A DNA stretch of 64,000 bases. Source: Falsiroseomonas algicola (GTDB lineage: Bacteria; Pseudomonadota; Alphaproteobacteria; Acetobacterales; Acetobacteraceae). Position numbers and translations under genes: made by a program. Below are positions 1-7,623 of the stretch, one piece after another (the stretch's first letter is position 1; every line of letters starts with the position of its first letter). The stretch covers positions 124,001 through 188,000 of the forward strand of contig NZ_JAAIKB010000006.1 in the NCBI RefSeq assembly GCF_011040385.1. Reading direction: 5' to 3'. The notes beneath the pieces are model-generated. The model was not told the DNA's origin. It did no database searches and saw only the letters and a list, made by a program, of their open reading frames with translations.

Positions 1-779
1 GCGGCGGGGCCGAAGAGGCCGTACCAGGTCTCGCTGATCATGTTGGGCACGCCGGCCTCGATGGCCGTCGGCACGTCCGGCAGGATGGCCAGCCGCTCCT
101 GCGCCGTCACGGCCAGCGCCCGCAGGGCGCCGGCGCGGACCTGGCCGATCAGCGCGGGCACGTCGGCGGCCAGGATCTGGATGCGGCCCGCGAGCAGGTC
201 CGTCACGGCCGGCGCGGCGCCGCCATAGGGGATGTGCGTGATGTCGATGCCCGCGCGCAGCTTCAGCAATTCGCCCGCCATGTGCAGCGAGGATCCGATG
301 CCGGCGGAGCCGAAGGTCAGCTCGCCCGGCTTCGCCTTCGCCATGGCGACCAGCTCGGCCAGGTTCCGCACGGCGAGGTTCGGCGCGACGGAGACGATCT
401 GCGGCACCGCCAGCACCTGCGTCACCGGCGTCAGATCGCGCAGCGGGTCGTAGGGCATGTTGCTGCGCATATGCGGGATGATGACGATGGCGCCCGAGGA
501 CGCCATGACCAGCGTGTGGCCATCGGGGCGCGACTTGGAGGCGACATCGACGCCGATGAGACCACCCGCGCCGGCACGCGCTTCCACCACGATGGGCTTG
601 CCGAGGCGTTCCGACATGGCGCGGGCGACGACGCGCGCGATGATGTCCGCGGGGCCGCCGGCAGCGAAGGGCACGATCATGCGGATGGGCTGGTCGGGGA
701 AGGCGGCCTGCGCCTGGGCCAGGCCGGGCATGGCCAGCATGCCCATGGCGCCCAGGGCGCCGCGTCGTCCGATGTTCAT
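1..779 (-). CDS. Bug-family (tripartite tricarboxylate) periplasmic receptor, C-terminus cut by window edge
   Basis: The gene starts at ATG 779 (GGAGG about 8 nt upstream) and runs off the left edge, leaving about 259 residues. It opens with a short signal peptide ending in ALAQA-type residues. The Bug hallmarks follow: a PIRMIVPFAAGG-like strand after the cleavage site, VEARAGAGG, and SRPDGHTLV. Proteins of this family bind small carboxylates or related ligands in the periplasm for TctAB-type permeases. No tctA or tctB is nearby, so it is an orphan receptor. It lies 31 bp downstream of the amidohydrolase gene on the same strand and is probably the last gene of that operon. Family assignment is firm; the ligand is unknown. 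Confidence 0.9.
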   Translation of the reverse strand, partial: MNIGRRGALGAMGMLAMPGLAQAQAAFPDQPIRMIVPFAAGGPADIIARVVARAMSERLGKPIVVEARAGAGGLIGVDVASKSRPDGHTLVMASSGAIVIIPHMRSNMPYDPLRDLTPVTQVLAVPQIVSVAPNLAVRNLAELVAMAKAKPGELTFGSAGIGSSLHMAGELLKLRAGIDITHIPYGGAAPAVTDLLAGRIQILAADVPALIGQVRAGALRALAVTAQERLAILPDVPTAIEAGVPNMISETWYGLFGPA

Positions 780-810
780 GGGGGTTTCCTCCGCTGTTGT
801 TTCGTTCGTT

Positions 811-1641
811 CTAGTCGAAGAGCCTGGCGGGATTCTCCACCAGGATGCGGCGCGCAAGGTCCGGGTCGCCGAGCGCGCCGAGGAAGGCATCCATCATCGC
901 CCCCGCATCGGGCGGCGGCGTCATGCGCACATAGGGCCAGTCGGAACCCCAGAGCAGCCGGTCCGGATTGGCGGCCACCAGCGCATCCTGCACCGGGCGA
1001 GGGTCGCAGGACAGGCGGCAGGTCGTGATCTTCACCCAGGCCAGGCCGTCGCGCAGCAGGCTCAGCAGTTGCGCGAAGCCCGGATCATCCGCGGCCGCAG
1101 GCATGCCGCAATGGTCGATGACGAGCGGGACGCCGAGCGGCGCCAGGCCCGGCAGCAGCTCCGCCAGCTGGGACGCGCTGGCCCAGAGATGCGCCTGCCA
1201 GCCGAGCGCGCGCAGCCGCGGCGCCAGCAGCTTCAGCGTGTCCACGCCGATGGCGCCGGGATAGCGCGCGGTGCCGCCGGGGGCGCGCATCTCCACGAAG
1301 CGCAGCGCGCGGATGCCGGCCTCGTGCCACTCGGTCAGGGTGGCGTCGGTGACCGTCTCATCCGCGATCATCACGCCGCGCAGCGCCGGGTCGCGCGTCA
1401 ACGCATCCAGCAGACAGGCCGGATCGCGGCCATAGGGGGCGGGCTGCACCAGCACGGCGCGGGGGGTGCCGAGTTGCGCGCGCATGGCCGCATGCACCTC
1501 CAGCATCGCCTCCGGCAGTGCGTAGGGGGAGGCGCCGGCGGGGAAGCGCGCATCGAAGACATGGGTATGCGTGTCCCAGGCGCCATCCGGCACCGCGTGG
1601 CGCGGGCGGGAGAGCGTCGGCGCGGGGACGGTGGCGGTCAC
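811..1641 (-). CDS. Amidohydrolase-2 family TIM-barrel hydrolase (PDC-hydrolase/LigI-like)
   Basis: 276 residues, GTG start whose GTGA overlaps the stop of the upstream AhpD-like gene, so translation is probably coupled. The N-terminus has the metal-site DTHTHVFD motif. Later come a VIDHCG strand end and a GSDWP signature with the conserved Asp. These are typical of the amidohydrolase-2 superfamily, which includes 2-pyrone-4,6-dicarboxylate lactonase and other hydrolases or decarboxylases of carboxylated ring or lactone substrates. No signal peptide, so cytoplasmic. The CoA-transferase and Bug-receptor context suggests catabolism of an imported carboxylate. The exact substrate cannot be read from the sequence. 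Confidence 0.85.
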   Translation of the reverse strand: MTATVPAPTLSRPRHAVPDGAWDTHTHVFDARFPAGASPYALPEAMLEVHAAMRAQLGTPRAVLVQPAPYGRDPACLLDALTRDPALRGVMIADETVTDATLTEWHEAGIRALRFVEMRAPGGTARYPGAIGVDTLKLLAPRLRALGWQAHLWASASQLAELLPGLAPLGVPLVIDHCGMPAAADDPGFAQLLSLLRDGLAWVKITTCRLSCDPRPVQDALVAANPDRLLWGSDWPYVRMTPPPDAGAMMDAFLGALGDPDLARRILVENPARLFD

Positions 1642-2228
1642 GGCAGCGGCGCCAGGGTGAAGAGGCCCGTGGGCGGCGCCACCAGCGGTTCCGCCTCTCC
1701 ATCGGGAAGCGGCACGCCATGCGCGTTCAGCGTCATGGAGACCATGGTGTAGTAGCCCACCAGCGCCGTGAGTTCGACCACGCCCTTCACGCCGAACAGC
1801 GCGCGGGCCTCGTCATAGATCGCGTCGGGCACGCGGCCATCCGCCTGGAGCGTGCGGGCGAATTCATAGACCACCGCCTCGTCGCGCTTGTCGAAGGCCG
1901 GTGCGCGGCCTTCGCGGATGGCGCCGAGGACATCGGTGGAGACGCCGACCTTGGCGGCCGTCGCGGCATGGACGAACCACTCCACCTGGCTGCTCCAGCG
2001 ACGGCCCGTGACGCAGATCGCGAGTTCCGACAGGCGCTTGTCGAGGCTGGTGGAGAAGCGCAGCGCCTCCCCCAGCGCGGACCAGCGCCCGGCGAGTTCC
2101 GCATTGTGGATGGCGGCGCGCAGCGGGCCGATGACCTGGCCGCGCGGGCCGGAGACGACGCTGTCCCAGACCTTGCGCTGCGCCTCGTCCAGCTCGTCAC
2201 GCGATGAAGGGAGCGGGATGCGCGGCAT
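1638..2228 (-). CDS. Carboxymuconolactone decarboxylase/AhpD-like protein
   Basis: 196 residues, all-alpha. It matches the CMD/AhpD-like family: a KRLSELAICVTGRRW segment, an E-x-F-x-HA segment (EWFVHAATAAKVG) and a VVELTALVGYYTMVS helix. Residue 78 or so reads TGRRW where peroxidase-type AhpD proteins carry a CxxC pair, so thiol peroxidase activity is unlikely. A decarboxylase or isomerase-like role, or an accessory role in ring catabolism, fits better. Two bases separate it from the CoA transferase upstream and it overlaps the amidohydrolase downstream. A related gene sits at 50754-51296 in another catabolic cluster of this window. Confidence 0.8.
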   Translation of the reverse strand: MPRIPLPSSRDELDEAQRKVWDSVVSGPRGQVIGPLRAAIHNAELAGRWSALGEALRFSTSLDKRLSELAICVTGRRWSSQVEWFVHAATAAKVGVSTDVLGAIREGRAPAFDKRDEAVVYEFARTLQADGRVPDAIYDEARALFGVKGVVELTALVGYYTMVSMTLNAHGVPLPDGEAEPLVAPPTGLFTLAPLP

Positions 2229-2230
2229 GA

Positions 2231-3436
2231 TCAGGTCACCTTCGCGGCGGCGAGCGCCGCCTGTTCGTCGTCACCGATGCCGAGCTCGCGCAGCACCTCC
2301 GCCGTGTGCTGGCCGAGCAGCGGCGGCGGGCGATCGAAGCTCAGCGGATTGTCCTTGAGGCGGATGGGGCTGACGATTTGCGGCACCTCCCCATGCGGGT
2401 GCGGGACCATGCGCAGCATGTCGCGGTGCCTGACCTGCGGGTCCTGGAAGACATCGGGCACGGTGTTGATCGGGCCGCAGGGAACGCCGGCGGCGTCGAG
2501 CATCGTCGTGAGTTCCAGCCGCGTGAAATCGGCGAAGCGCTCCGTCAGCATCGGCGTCAGCGCCAATTCGTTCTTCACGCGATCGGCGTTCTTGATGAAG
2601 CGCGGGTCCTGCGCCCAGTCGGGGCGGCCGATCGCCTCGCAGAGTTTCGCGAACTGCCCGTCATTGCCGACGGCGAGGACGATGTAGCCATCCGCGCAGG
2701 GGAAGACATCCTGCGGCTGGATATTCGGGTGCCGGTTGCCCGCGCGGTGCGGGACCTTGCCGCCGACGAGGAAGTTCATCGCCTGGTTCGCGAGGAAGGC
2801 TGCCTGGACGTCGAGCATGGCGAGGTCGATCGTCTCCCCCTGCCCCGTCCTGTCGCGATGCGCGACGGCCGCCAGGATGGCGGTCGCGGCATACATGCCG
2901 GTCATGAGATCGACGATGGGGACGCCGACCTTCTGCGGCGGGCCGTCCTTCTCCCCGGTCACGGACATCAGCCCGCCCATGGCCTGGATCATGAAGTCAT
3001 AGGCCGCCTGGTCGCGCCGCGGACCGTCCTGGCCGAAGCCGGTGACGGAGCAGCAGATCAGGCTGGGCTTCAGCTTGCGCAGGCTCTCCGCATCCAGCCC
3101 ATAGCGCGTCAGCGCGCCGGCCTTGAAGTTCTCGACGACGATGTCGGCCGTCTCCGCGATCTTCCGCACCACCGCCTGGCCCTCGGGCCGCGTGATGTCG
3201 ATGGTGACGGACCGCTTGCCGCGATTGACGGCGAGGTAGTAGCCGGCCTCCTTCGTCGGGTTGCCGTCGCGATCCTTCAGGAAGGGCGGTCCCCAGGCGC
3301 GCGTGTCGTCGCCGGCGCCGGGACGCTCGATCTTGATCACGTCGGCGCCGAGATCGGCCAGGATCTGCGTCGCCCAGGGTGCCGCCATGATGCGGCCGAG
3401 GTCGAGGATTCGGAGGTGGGACAGGGGCCCGGCCAT
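2231..3436 (-). CDS. CaiB/BaiF (family III) CoA transferase
   Basis: 401 residues, the usual family III length. The N-terminus (LRILDLGRIMAAPWATQILADLGADVIKIERP) and the NRGKRSVTIDI and GQDGPRRDQAAYD segments are diagnostic. The conserved catalytic Asp lies in the LAMLDVQAAF region. These enzymes move CoA between organic acids, for example from succinyl-CoA to an incoming carboxylate. Cytoplasmic. It lies 5 bp downstream of the GST gene in the minus-strand operon, so it probably activates the acid whose receptor or ring enzyme is encoded next to it. Donor and acceptor are not known. Confidence 0.92.
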   Translation of the reverse strand: MAGPLSHLRILDLGRIMAAPWATQILADLGADVIKIERPGAGDDTRAWGPPFLKDRDGNPTKEAGYYLAVNRGKRSVTIDITRPEGQAVVRKIAETADIVVENFKAGALTRYGLDAESLRKLKPSLICCSVTGFGQDGPRRDQAAYDFMIQAMGGLMSVTGEKDGPPQKVGVPIVDLMTGMYAATAILAAVAHRDRTGQGETIDLAMLDVQAAFLANQAMNFLVGGKVPHRAGNRHPNIQPQDVFPCADGYIVLAVGNDGQFAKLCEAIGRPDWAQDPRFIKNADRVKNELALTPMLTERFADFTRLELTTMLDAAGVPCGPINTVPDVFQDPQVRHRDMLRMVPHPHGEVPQIVSPIRLKDNPLSFDRPPPLLGQHTAEVLRELGIGDDEQAALAAAKVT

Positions 3437-3441
3437 GGCGA

Positions 3442-4071
3442 TCAGCCCTCCGCCACCACGGTCGCCATCATCGATGGACGCTTCGCGAACTCGGCATGCC
3501 AGGCGGCGAAGCGCGGGCAGGCGGCGCGCCAGTCGATATCGGCGAAGCGGAAGTCGAGATAGGCGCCGACGACGCCGAGCGTCACCTGCGCCAGGCCGAG
3601 CGGCCGCGCGGCGATGTCCTCGATTTCCGCTTCGATGGCGCGCAGCGCGTGCTGCGTCTTGAGCGCGAAGGCGTCGAGCAGTTCGGGCAACGCGTGCTGC
3701 TTGTCCCGCTCGTTCCGCCAGAGGATGAGCGTGTCGAGGAAGCCCGTCGCCATGGCGTGGCGCCGCAACTCAACCCAGCGCGCGGGTCCCTCCGCCGGGA
3801 TCAGGCGCGGGCCGTCATGCAGCGTGTCGAGGTATTCGCAGATGACGCCGCTGTCGTAGAGGACGCTGCCATCCGGCAGTTCCAGAGTCGGGATCTTGCC
3901 GATCGGGTTCAGCGGCAGCAGGTCATGGTTGGGCTTCGTCATGGCCACGGGCGTCCGCACCGTGCGGAGGCGGTCCACCACCCCGGCCTCATGCGCAAAG
4001 ACCATGACCTTGCGCACGAAGGGCGAGCGCGGCGACCAATGCAGCGTCATCGGCGGCGGGGTGGTCGTCAC
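3442..4071 (-). CDS. Glutathione S-transferase family protein
   Basis: 209 residues with a GTG start supported by GGAGG 9 nt upstream. The thioredoxin-like N-terminal domain has LHWSPRSPFVRKVMVFAHEAGV, with Ser at the usual catalytic position, then NPIGKIPTLELPDGSVLYDSGVICEYLD, which includes the cis-Pro (IPT) and the glutathione-binding D-S pair. An all-alpha C-terminal domain follows. Cytoplasmic. It is the first gene after the operator at 4113-4132 and heads the run of catabolic genes down to position 1. GSTs in such operons often catalyse isomerisation or ring-opening steps; that role is inference. Confidence 0.88.
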   Translation of the reverse strand: MTTTPPPMTLHWSPRSPFVRKVMVFAHEAGVVDRLRTVRTPVAMTKPNHDLLPLNPIGKIPTLELPDGSVLYDSGVICEYLDTLHDGPRLIPAEGPARWVELRRHAMATGFLDTLILWRNERDKQHALPELLDAFALKTQHALRAIEAEIEDIAARPLGLAQVTLGVVGAYLDFRFADIDWRAACPRFAAWHAEFAKRPSMMATVVAEG

Positions 4072-4112
4072 GGTTGGTTTCCTCCAGGCAGGCGCGATCC
4101 GGACCGGGCCAA

Positions 4113-4132
4113 AAGGTCAGGACTATGACCTT
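4113..4132. promoter_or_regulatory. Operator candidate AAGGTCA-N6-TGACCTT upstream of the GST-CoA transferase operon
   Basis: A perfect inverted repeat with 7-bp arms and a 6-bp spacer, 42 bp upstream of the GST start. A near-identical element with the same spacing lies at 5129-5148 between the dehydrogenase and fumarase genes, so one dimeric regulator may control both units. The regulator is not encoded next to it. Confidence 0.6.
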
Positions 4133-4161
4133 ATGGCTGAAGCCCGGCCCGGCGTCCAGCC

Positions 4162-5100
4162 TCAGCCTTTCGTGGCGTCGTGGTGGGGGCGGCCGGCGGC
4201 GAAGGCCGAAATGCCATCGGCGAGCATGGCGATCATGTCGGCGCGGGTTTCGTGCGTGACGGTCGCGTAGTGCGGCGCCACCACCAGGTTCGGCGCTTCC
4301 AGCATCGCCGGGTCGGGCACGGGTTCGGAGCGGAAGACGTCGGTGGCGGCGCCGCGGATGGTGCCGGCCTTCAGCGCCGCCACCAGAGCGGGTTCATCGA
4401 CGACGGTGCCGCGGGAGATGTTGACGAGGAAGCCCTTGGGGCCGAGGCGCTGCAGCATCGCGGCATCGATGATGCGGTCGGTCTCCGCGCCGCCCGGGCA
4501 GGTCAGCACCAGCACGTCGCATTGCTCCACCATGGTGGCGAGGTCCGCGACATAGGCCCAGGTGACCCCGGGCTTCGGCCTCGGGCCGGACCAGATGACC
4601 TGCATCCCGATGCCCTGCGCCCGCCGCGCCACGGCCTGGCCGATCTTGCCGAGCCCGAAGATGCCGCAGGTCTTGCCGATAAGGCGCGTGGAGGGGGAAA
4701 GCCGTCCCTTCGCCCAGGCGCCGCTGCGCACGAAGGCATCGGCCTCCACCACGCGGCGCGCGATGCCGTAGAGCAGCGCGATGGCGAAGTCGGCCGTATC
4801 CTCCGTCAGCACATCGGGCGTGTTCAGCACGGCGATGCCGCGGGCACGCGCGGTGTCGAGGTCGATGCGGTCGAGCCCCGTGCCCATGCTGGCCAGCAGC
4901 TTCGCATCGGGGAAGCGCGCGAAGGTCTCGCCGGAGGCGCCGGCCATGGCGGTGCCGAGCAGCACGCGGAAGCCGGGCACGGGGCCGGGCGGCAGGGTGG
5001 CGAGGTCGGTCACGACATGCCCCTGCGCCTCGATCGCGGCCTTCAGGTCGGCGGCGGCGGGCACGATGGCGAGGACTTTCTCCCCGGCGGGTTGCGGCAT
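4162..5100 (-). CDS. D-2-hydroxyacid dehydrogenase (NAD(P)-dependent, hydroxypyruvate/glyoxylate reductase type)
   Basis: 312 residues, normal for the family. The Rossmann segment reads CGIFGLGKIGQAVARRAQGIGM (GxGxxG). The catalytic triad is recognisable: Arg in NISRGTVVDE, Glu in the FRSEPVPD region and His in VVAPHYATVTHET. It should interconvert a 2-oxoacid and a D-2-hydroxyacid with NAD(P)H. Cytoplasmic. RBS GAGGAAA lies 7 nt before the ATG. It is divergent from the fumarase genes across a 74-bp region holding the shared operator. It may be the first gene of the minus-strand group, but a 90-bp gap with its own operator separates it from the GST gene. Confidence 0.9.
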   Translation of the reverse strand: MPQPAGEKVLAIVPAAADLKAAIEAQGHVVTDLATLPPGPVPGFRVLLGTAMAGASGETFARFPDAKLLASMGTGLDRIDLDTARARGIAVLNTPDVLTEDTADFAIALLYGIARRVVEADAFVRSGAWAKGRLSPSTRLIGKTCGIFGLGKIGQAVARRAQGIGMQVIWSGPRPKPGVTWAYVADLATMVEQCDVLVLTCPGGAETDRIIDAAMLQRLGPKGFLVNISRGTVVDEPALVAALKAGTIRGAATDVFRSEPVPDPAMLEAPNLVVAPHYATVTHETRADMIAMLADGISAFAAGRPHHDATKG

Positions 5101-5114
5101 GGGCGTTTCCTCGG

Positions 5115-5120
5115 TCTATA
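5115..5120 (-). promoter_or_regulatory. Possible -10 hexamer (TATAGA) for the dehydrogenase gene
   Basis: On the minus strand TATAGA lies 14 bp before the start codon. The inverted repeat at 5129-5148 sits immediately upstream, across the spacer and -35 region. That placement suits a repressor. No convincing -35 hexamer was seen. Confidence 0.35.
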
Positions 5121-5128
5121 CTGCCTTA

Positions 5129-5148
5129 AAGGTCAGGGTAGTGGCCTT
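5129..5148. promoter_or_regulatory. Operator candidate AAGGTCA-N6-TGGCCTT between divergent dehydrogenase and fumarase genes
   Basis: An inverted repeat with 6 of 7 arm positions matching and a 6-bp spacer, equivalent to the perfect copy at 4113-4132. It lies 28 bp from the minus-strand start at 5100 and 26 bp from the plus-strand start at 5175, so one dimer could control both directions. Confidence 0.6.
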
Positions 5149-5174
5149 TTCAGGGGAAGGATAGGCCAGCCGCC

Positions 5175-6044
5175 ATGGCGATCACCTACCAGGGCGTGAA
5201 GACCCTGACGGCGCAGCTCTATGACTGGTCGCTGCGCCGCATCCCGGAGGACACGAAGGAAGGGCTGCGCCGCGCGCGGCAGACGGAAACCCACCCCGGC
5301 GCGCAGCGGGTGCTGGAGATCATGCTGGGCAGCGCGCTGCGCGCCGAGCAGACGGACCGCTTCGTGTGCTCCGATTCCGGCGTGCCGGTCTTCCAGGTCG
5401 GCATCGGGACCAACGCCAAGTGGGAAGGCGACATCAAGGCCGCCATCGTCGATGGCTTCGATGAGCTGGTGGAGACGATCAAGCCGCCGCTGCTGAAGCA
5501 CGTGACGAACCCGCTGACGAATGAGCGCGGCTACAAGGGCAAGGACATGCCCCTGGTGAGCTGGGACATGATCAGCGGCGCCGACTACCTCGAATTCGCC
5601 TGCCAGCCCAAGGCGCTGGGATCGGGGCGCTGGGCGGCGGCGGAGACCTTCAGCTTCCCGAGCCTCGCGGATATCGAGGCCTATGTGATGAAGGTGGTGA
5701 TGCAGGCGGGGTCGCAGCATTGCCCGCCGGTGATCATCGGGGTTGGCATCGGCGGCAGCTTCGACGTGGCCGCGAAGATCGCGAGCAAGGCGACCTATCG
5801 CCCCATCGGCAGCACCAATCCCGAGCCCGTACTGGCGGCGATGGAGGAGAGGCTGCTGCGCGCCGTCAACGCCACCGGCTTCGGCCCCATGGGCACGGGC
5901 GGCGACACCACGGCACTGGCGGTGCATGTCGATTACGCCAGCGGCCATGGCTACACGCCCGTCGCCGTCTGCTTCAATTGCTGGATCAACCGCCGCACCC
6001 GCGCCAGGCTGCATGCGGATGGCTCCGTGGAGCGCATGGAATGA
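5175..6044 (+). CDS. Class I (Fe-S) fumarate hydratase / L(+)-tartrate dehydratase, alpha subunit
   Basis: 289 residues, matching the alpha subunit of two-subunit class I hydro-lyases (TtdA/FumA N-terminal type). Candidate [4Fe-4S] ligands are Cys in FVCSDSGVP, in QHCPPVIIGVGIGGSFD and in VCFNCWINRRTRA; GTGGDTTAL is another family block. The product would add or remove water on fumarate, tartrate or a related dicarboxylate in the cytoplasm. The stop codon overlaps the start of the beta subunit (ATGA), as expected for obligate partners. The operator at 5129-5148 lies upstream. Fumarase and tartrate dehydratase cannot be told apart by reading; the adjacent Bug receptor and hydroxyacid dehydrogenase make an imported dicarboxylate plausible. 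Confidence 0.9.
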   Translation: MAITYQGVKTLTAQLYDWSLRRIPEDTKEGLRRARQTETHPGAQRVLEIMLGSALRAEQTDRFVCSDSGVPVFQVGIGTNAKWEGDIKAAIVDGFDELVETIKPPLLKHVTNPLTNERGYKGKDMPLVSWDMISGADYLEFACQPKALGSGRWAAAETFSFPSLADIEAYVMKVVMQAGSQHCPPVIIGVGIGGSFDVAAKIASKATYRPIGSTNPEPVLAAMEERLLRAVNATGFGPMGTGGDTTALAVHVDYASGHGYTPVAVCFNCWINRRTRARLHADGSVERME

Positions 6045-6670
6045 CCCTCACCGAGTATCGCCGCGTGACGATGCCGCTCTCGCGGGAGGATGCGCGCAGC
6101 CTGCGGGCCGGGGACATGGTGCTGCTGGATGGGGAAATCGTGATCACGGCGGGGCTGCCGACGCATCACCGCATCCTCGCCTGCATGGAGAAGGGCGAGG
6201 CACCGCCGATCGATCTGCAGGGGGGCTCGCTGCTGCATCTCGGCTCCTACAGCCGGGATGCGGAGGATGGGGGGCTCGAGATCCTCTACATGAACCCCAC
6301 CACCAGCACGCGCTTCAATCCGCTGATGCCGCGGCTGATCCGCCACTACGGGCTGACATCCGTCGGCGGCAAGGGCGGGCTGGATTCGGCGTGCCGGGAG
6401 GCGATGCAGGACGTCGGCTGCGTCTACTTCTCCTTCCTCGGCGGCGGTGCGCCATTGCATTCGGCCGCGATCAAGGCGGTGAAGCAGGTCGCGTGGAACG
6501 ACCTGGTCGCGCATTACCGCCTGGTGCGCGTGGCGGTGGAAGGGCTGGGGCCCGTCACCGTCGGCATCGACGCGCATGGCAACAGCCTGTTCGAGAACAT
6601 CGCCGCCGACGCCACCGCGCGGATGCCGGCGATCCTGGAGCAGCTGGCGCGTGACAGGGCGGGCGCATGA
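6041..6670 (+). CDS. Class I fumarate hydratase / tartrate dehydratase, beta subunit
   Basis: 209 residues from ATG 6041, which overlaps the alpha-subunit stop. The frame is open further upstream, but the 4-bp overlap and the family length fix this start. Family blocks are LRAGDMVLLDGEIVITAGLPTHHRI near the N-terminus, PTTSTRFNP, GKGGLD and GCVYFSFLGGGAPLHS. This subunit completes the active site of the Fe-S hydro-lyase. It also overlaps the next gene (a Bug receptor) by 4 bp, so the three genes form a tight operon that couples uptake with hydration or dehydration of a dicarboxylate. Confidence 0.9.
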   Translation: MTLTEYRRVTMPLSREDARSLRAGDMVLLDGEIVITAGLPTHHRILACMEKGEAPPIDLQGGSLLHLGSYSRDAEDGGLEILYMNPTTSTRFNPLMPRLIRHYGLTSVGGKGGLDSACREAMQDVGCVYFSFLGGGAPLHSAAIKAVKQVAWNDLVAHYRLVRVAVEGLGPVTVGIDAHGNSLFENIAADATARMPAILEQLARDRAGA

Positions 6671-7623
6671 AACGCCGCGCGCTGCTGCTGGCATCCCTGG
6701 CCACGCCGGCGGTCGCACAAAGCTGGATGCCATCGCGGGCGCTGCGGCTGGTGGTGCCCTTCGCGCCAGGCGGCAGCGTTGACCTCGCGGCGCGGCTGCT
6801 GGCGGAGCCTCTGGGGCAGAGGCTCGGGCAGTCCGTGGTGGTGGAGAACCGCACCGGCGCAGGTGGAGCGATCGGCGCGGACAGTGTGGCCAAGGCGGCG
6901 CCGGATGGGCTGACGCTGCTCTGGGGGTCGTCGGGCGTGCTGTCCATCGCGGCGGCGCTGCGCGGGCGGCTGCCCTATGACCCCGCGCGGGACTTCGCGC
7001 CGGTCAGCCTGGTGATGCGGGCCTGGCATGGGCTGCTGGCCTCGCCGCGGCTGGGGGCGGTCGATCTGCCGCAGGTGCTGGCCATGGCGCGGGCAAGGCC
7101 GGGGGCGCTGAACATCGCTTCCGGCGGCACGGGATCGGCGACGCATCTGCTGGCGGAACGCCTCAAGCTGATCACCGGCGTGGACATGGTGCATGTGCCC
7201 TATCGCGGCAGCGGGGCGGTCTATCCGGACCTCGCCGCGGGGCTGGTGCAGCTGGTGTTCGAGAGCCTGCCCGTGGCGCTGGCACAGTCGCGCGGGGACA
7301 GCGCAAGGCTGATCGCCGTCAGCGCGCCCACGCGCACCGCGCTGGCGCCGGAGGTGCCGACGCTGATCGAGAGCGGCGTGCCGGGCTTCGTGACCAGCGC
7401 CTGGTTCGGCGTGCTGGTGCCGGTCGCGACGCCCGATTCCATCCGCGCCGTGCTGGGCGATGCGATCCGGGAAGTGTCGGGCACGCCCGACTTCCGGCGG
7501 CGCGCGCTGGAGGCCGGGCTGGACGTCGTCGGCTCCACCGCCGCCGAGTTTGCCGAGTTGCTGGCGACGGAGACGCGGGACTGGGCCGAGGTCGGCGCGC
7601 GGACGGGCCTCAAGCTGGACTAG
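6667..7623 (+). CDS. Bug-family tripartite tricarboxylate receptor
   Basis: 318 residues with a signal peptide (MKRRALLLASLATPAVAQ) and the Bug pattern: LRLVVPFAPGGSVDLAARLLAEPL, VVVENRTGAGGAIG, KAAPDGLTLLWG. Secreted to the periplasm. It overlaps the fumarase beta gene by 4 bp, so it probably binds the dicarboxylate that the two-subunit hydro-lyase acts on (inference). It ends convergently with the ABC binding-protein gene, the two stop codons overlapping at 7620-7623. No TctA/TctB membrane genes are nearby. Confidence 0.92.
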   Translation: MKRRALLLASLATPAVAQSWMPSRALRLVVPFAPGGSVDLAARLLAEPLGQRLGQSVVVENRTGAGGAIGADSVAKAAPDGLTLLWGSSGVLSIAAALRGRLPYDPARDFAPVSLVMRAWHGLLASPRLGAVDLPQVLAMARARPGALNIASGGTGSATHLLAERLKLITGVDMVHVPYRGSGAVYPDLAAGLVQLVFESLPVALAQSRGDSARLIAVSAPTRTALAPEVPTLIESGVPGFVTSAWFGVLVPVATPDSIRAVLGDAIREVSGTPDFRRRALEAGLDVVGSTAAEFAELLATETRDWAEVGARTGLKLD

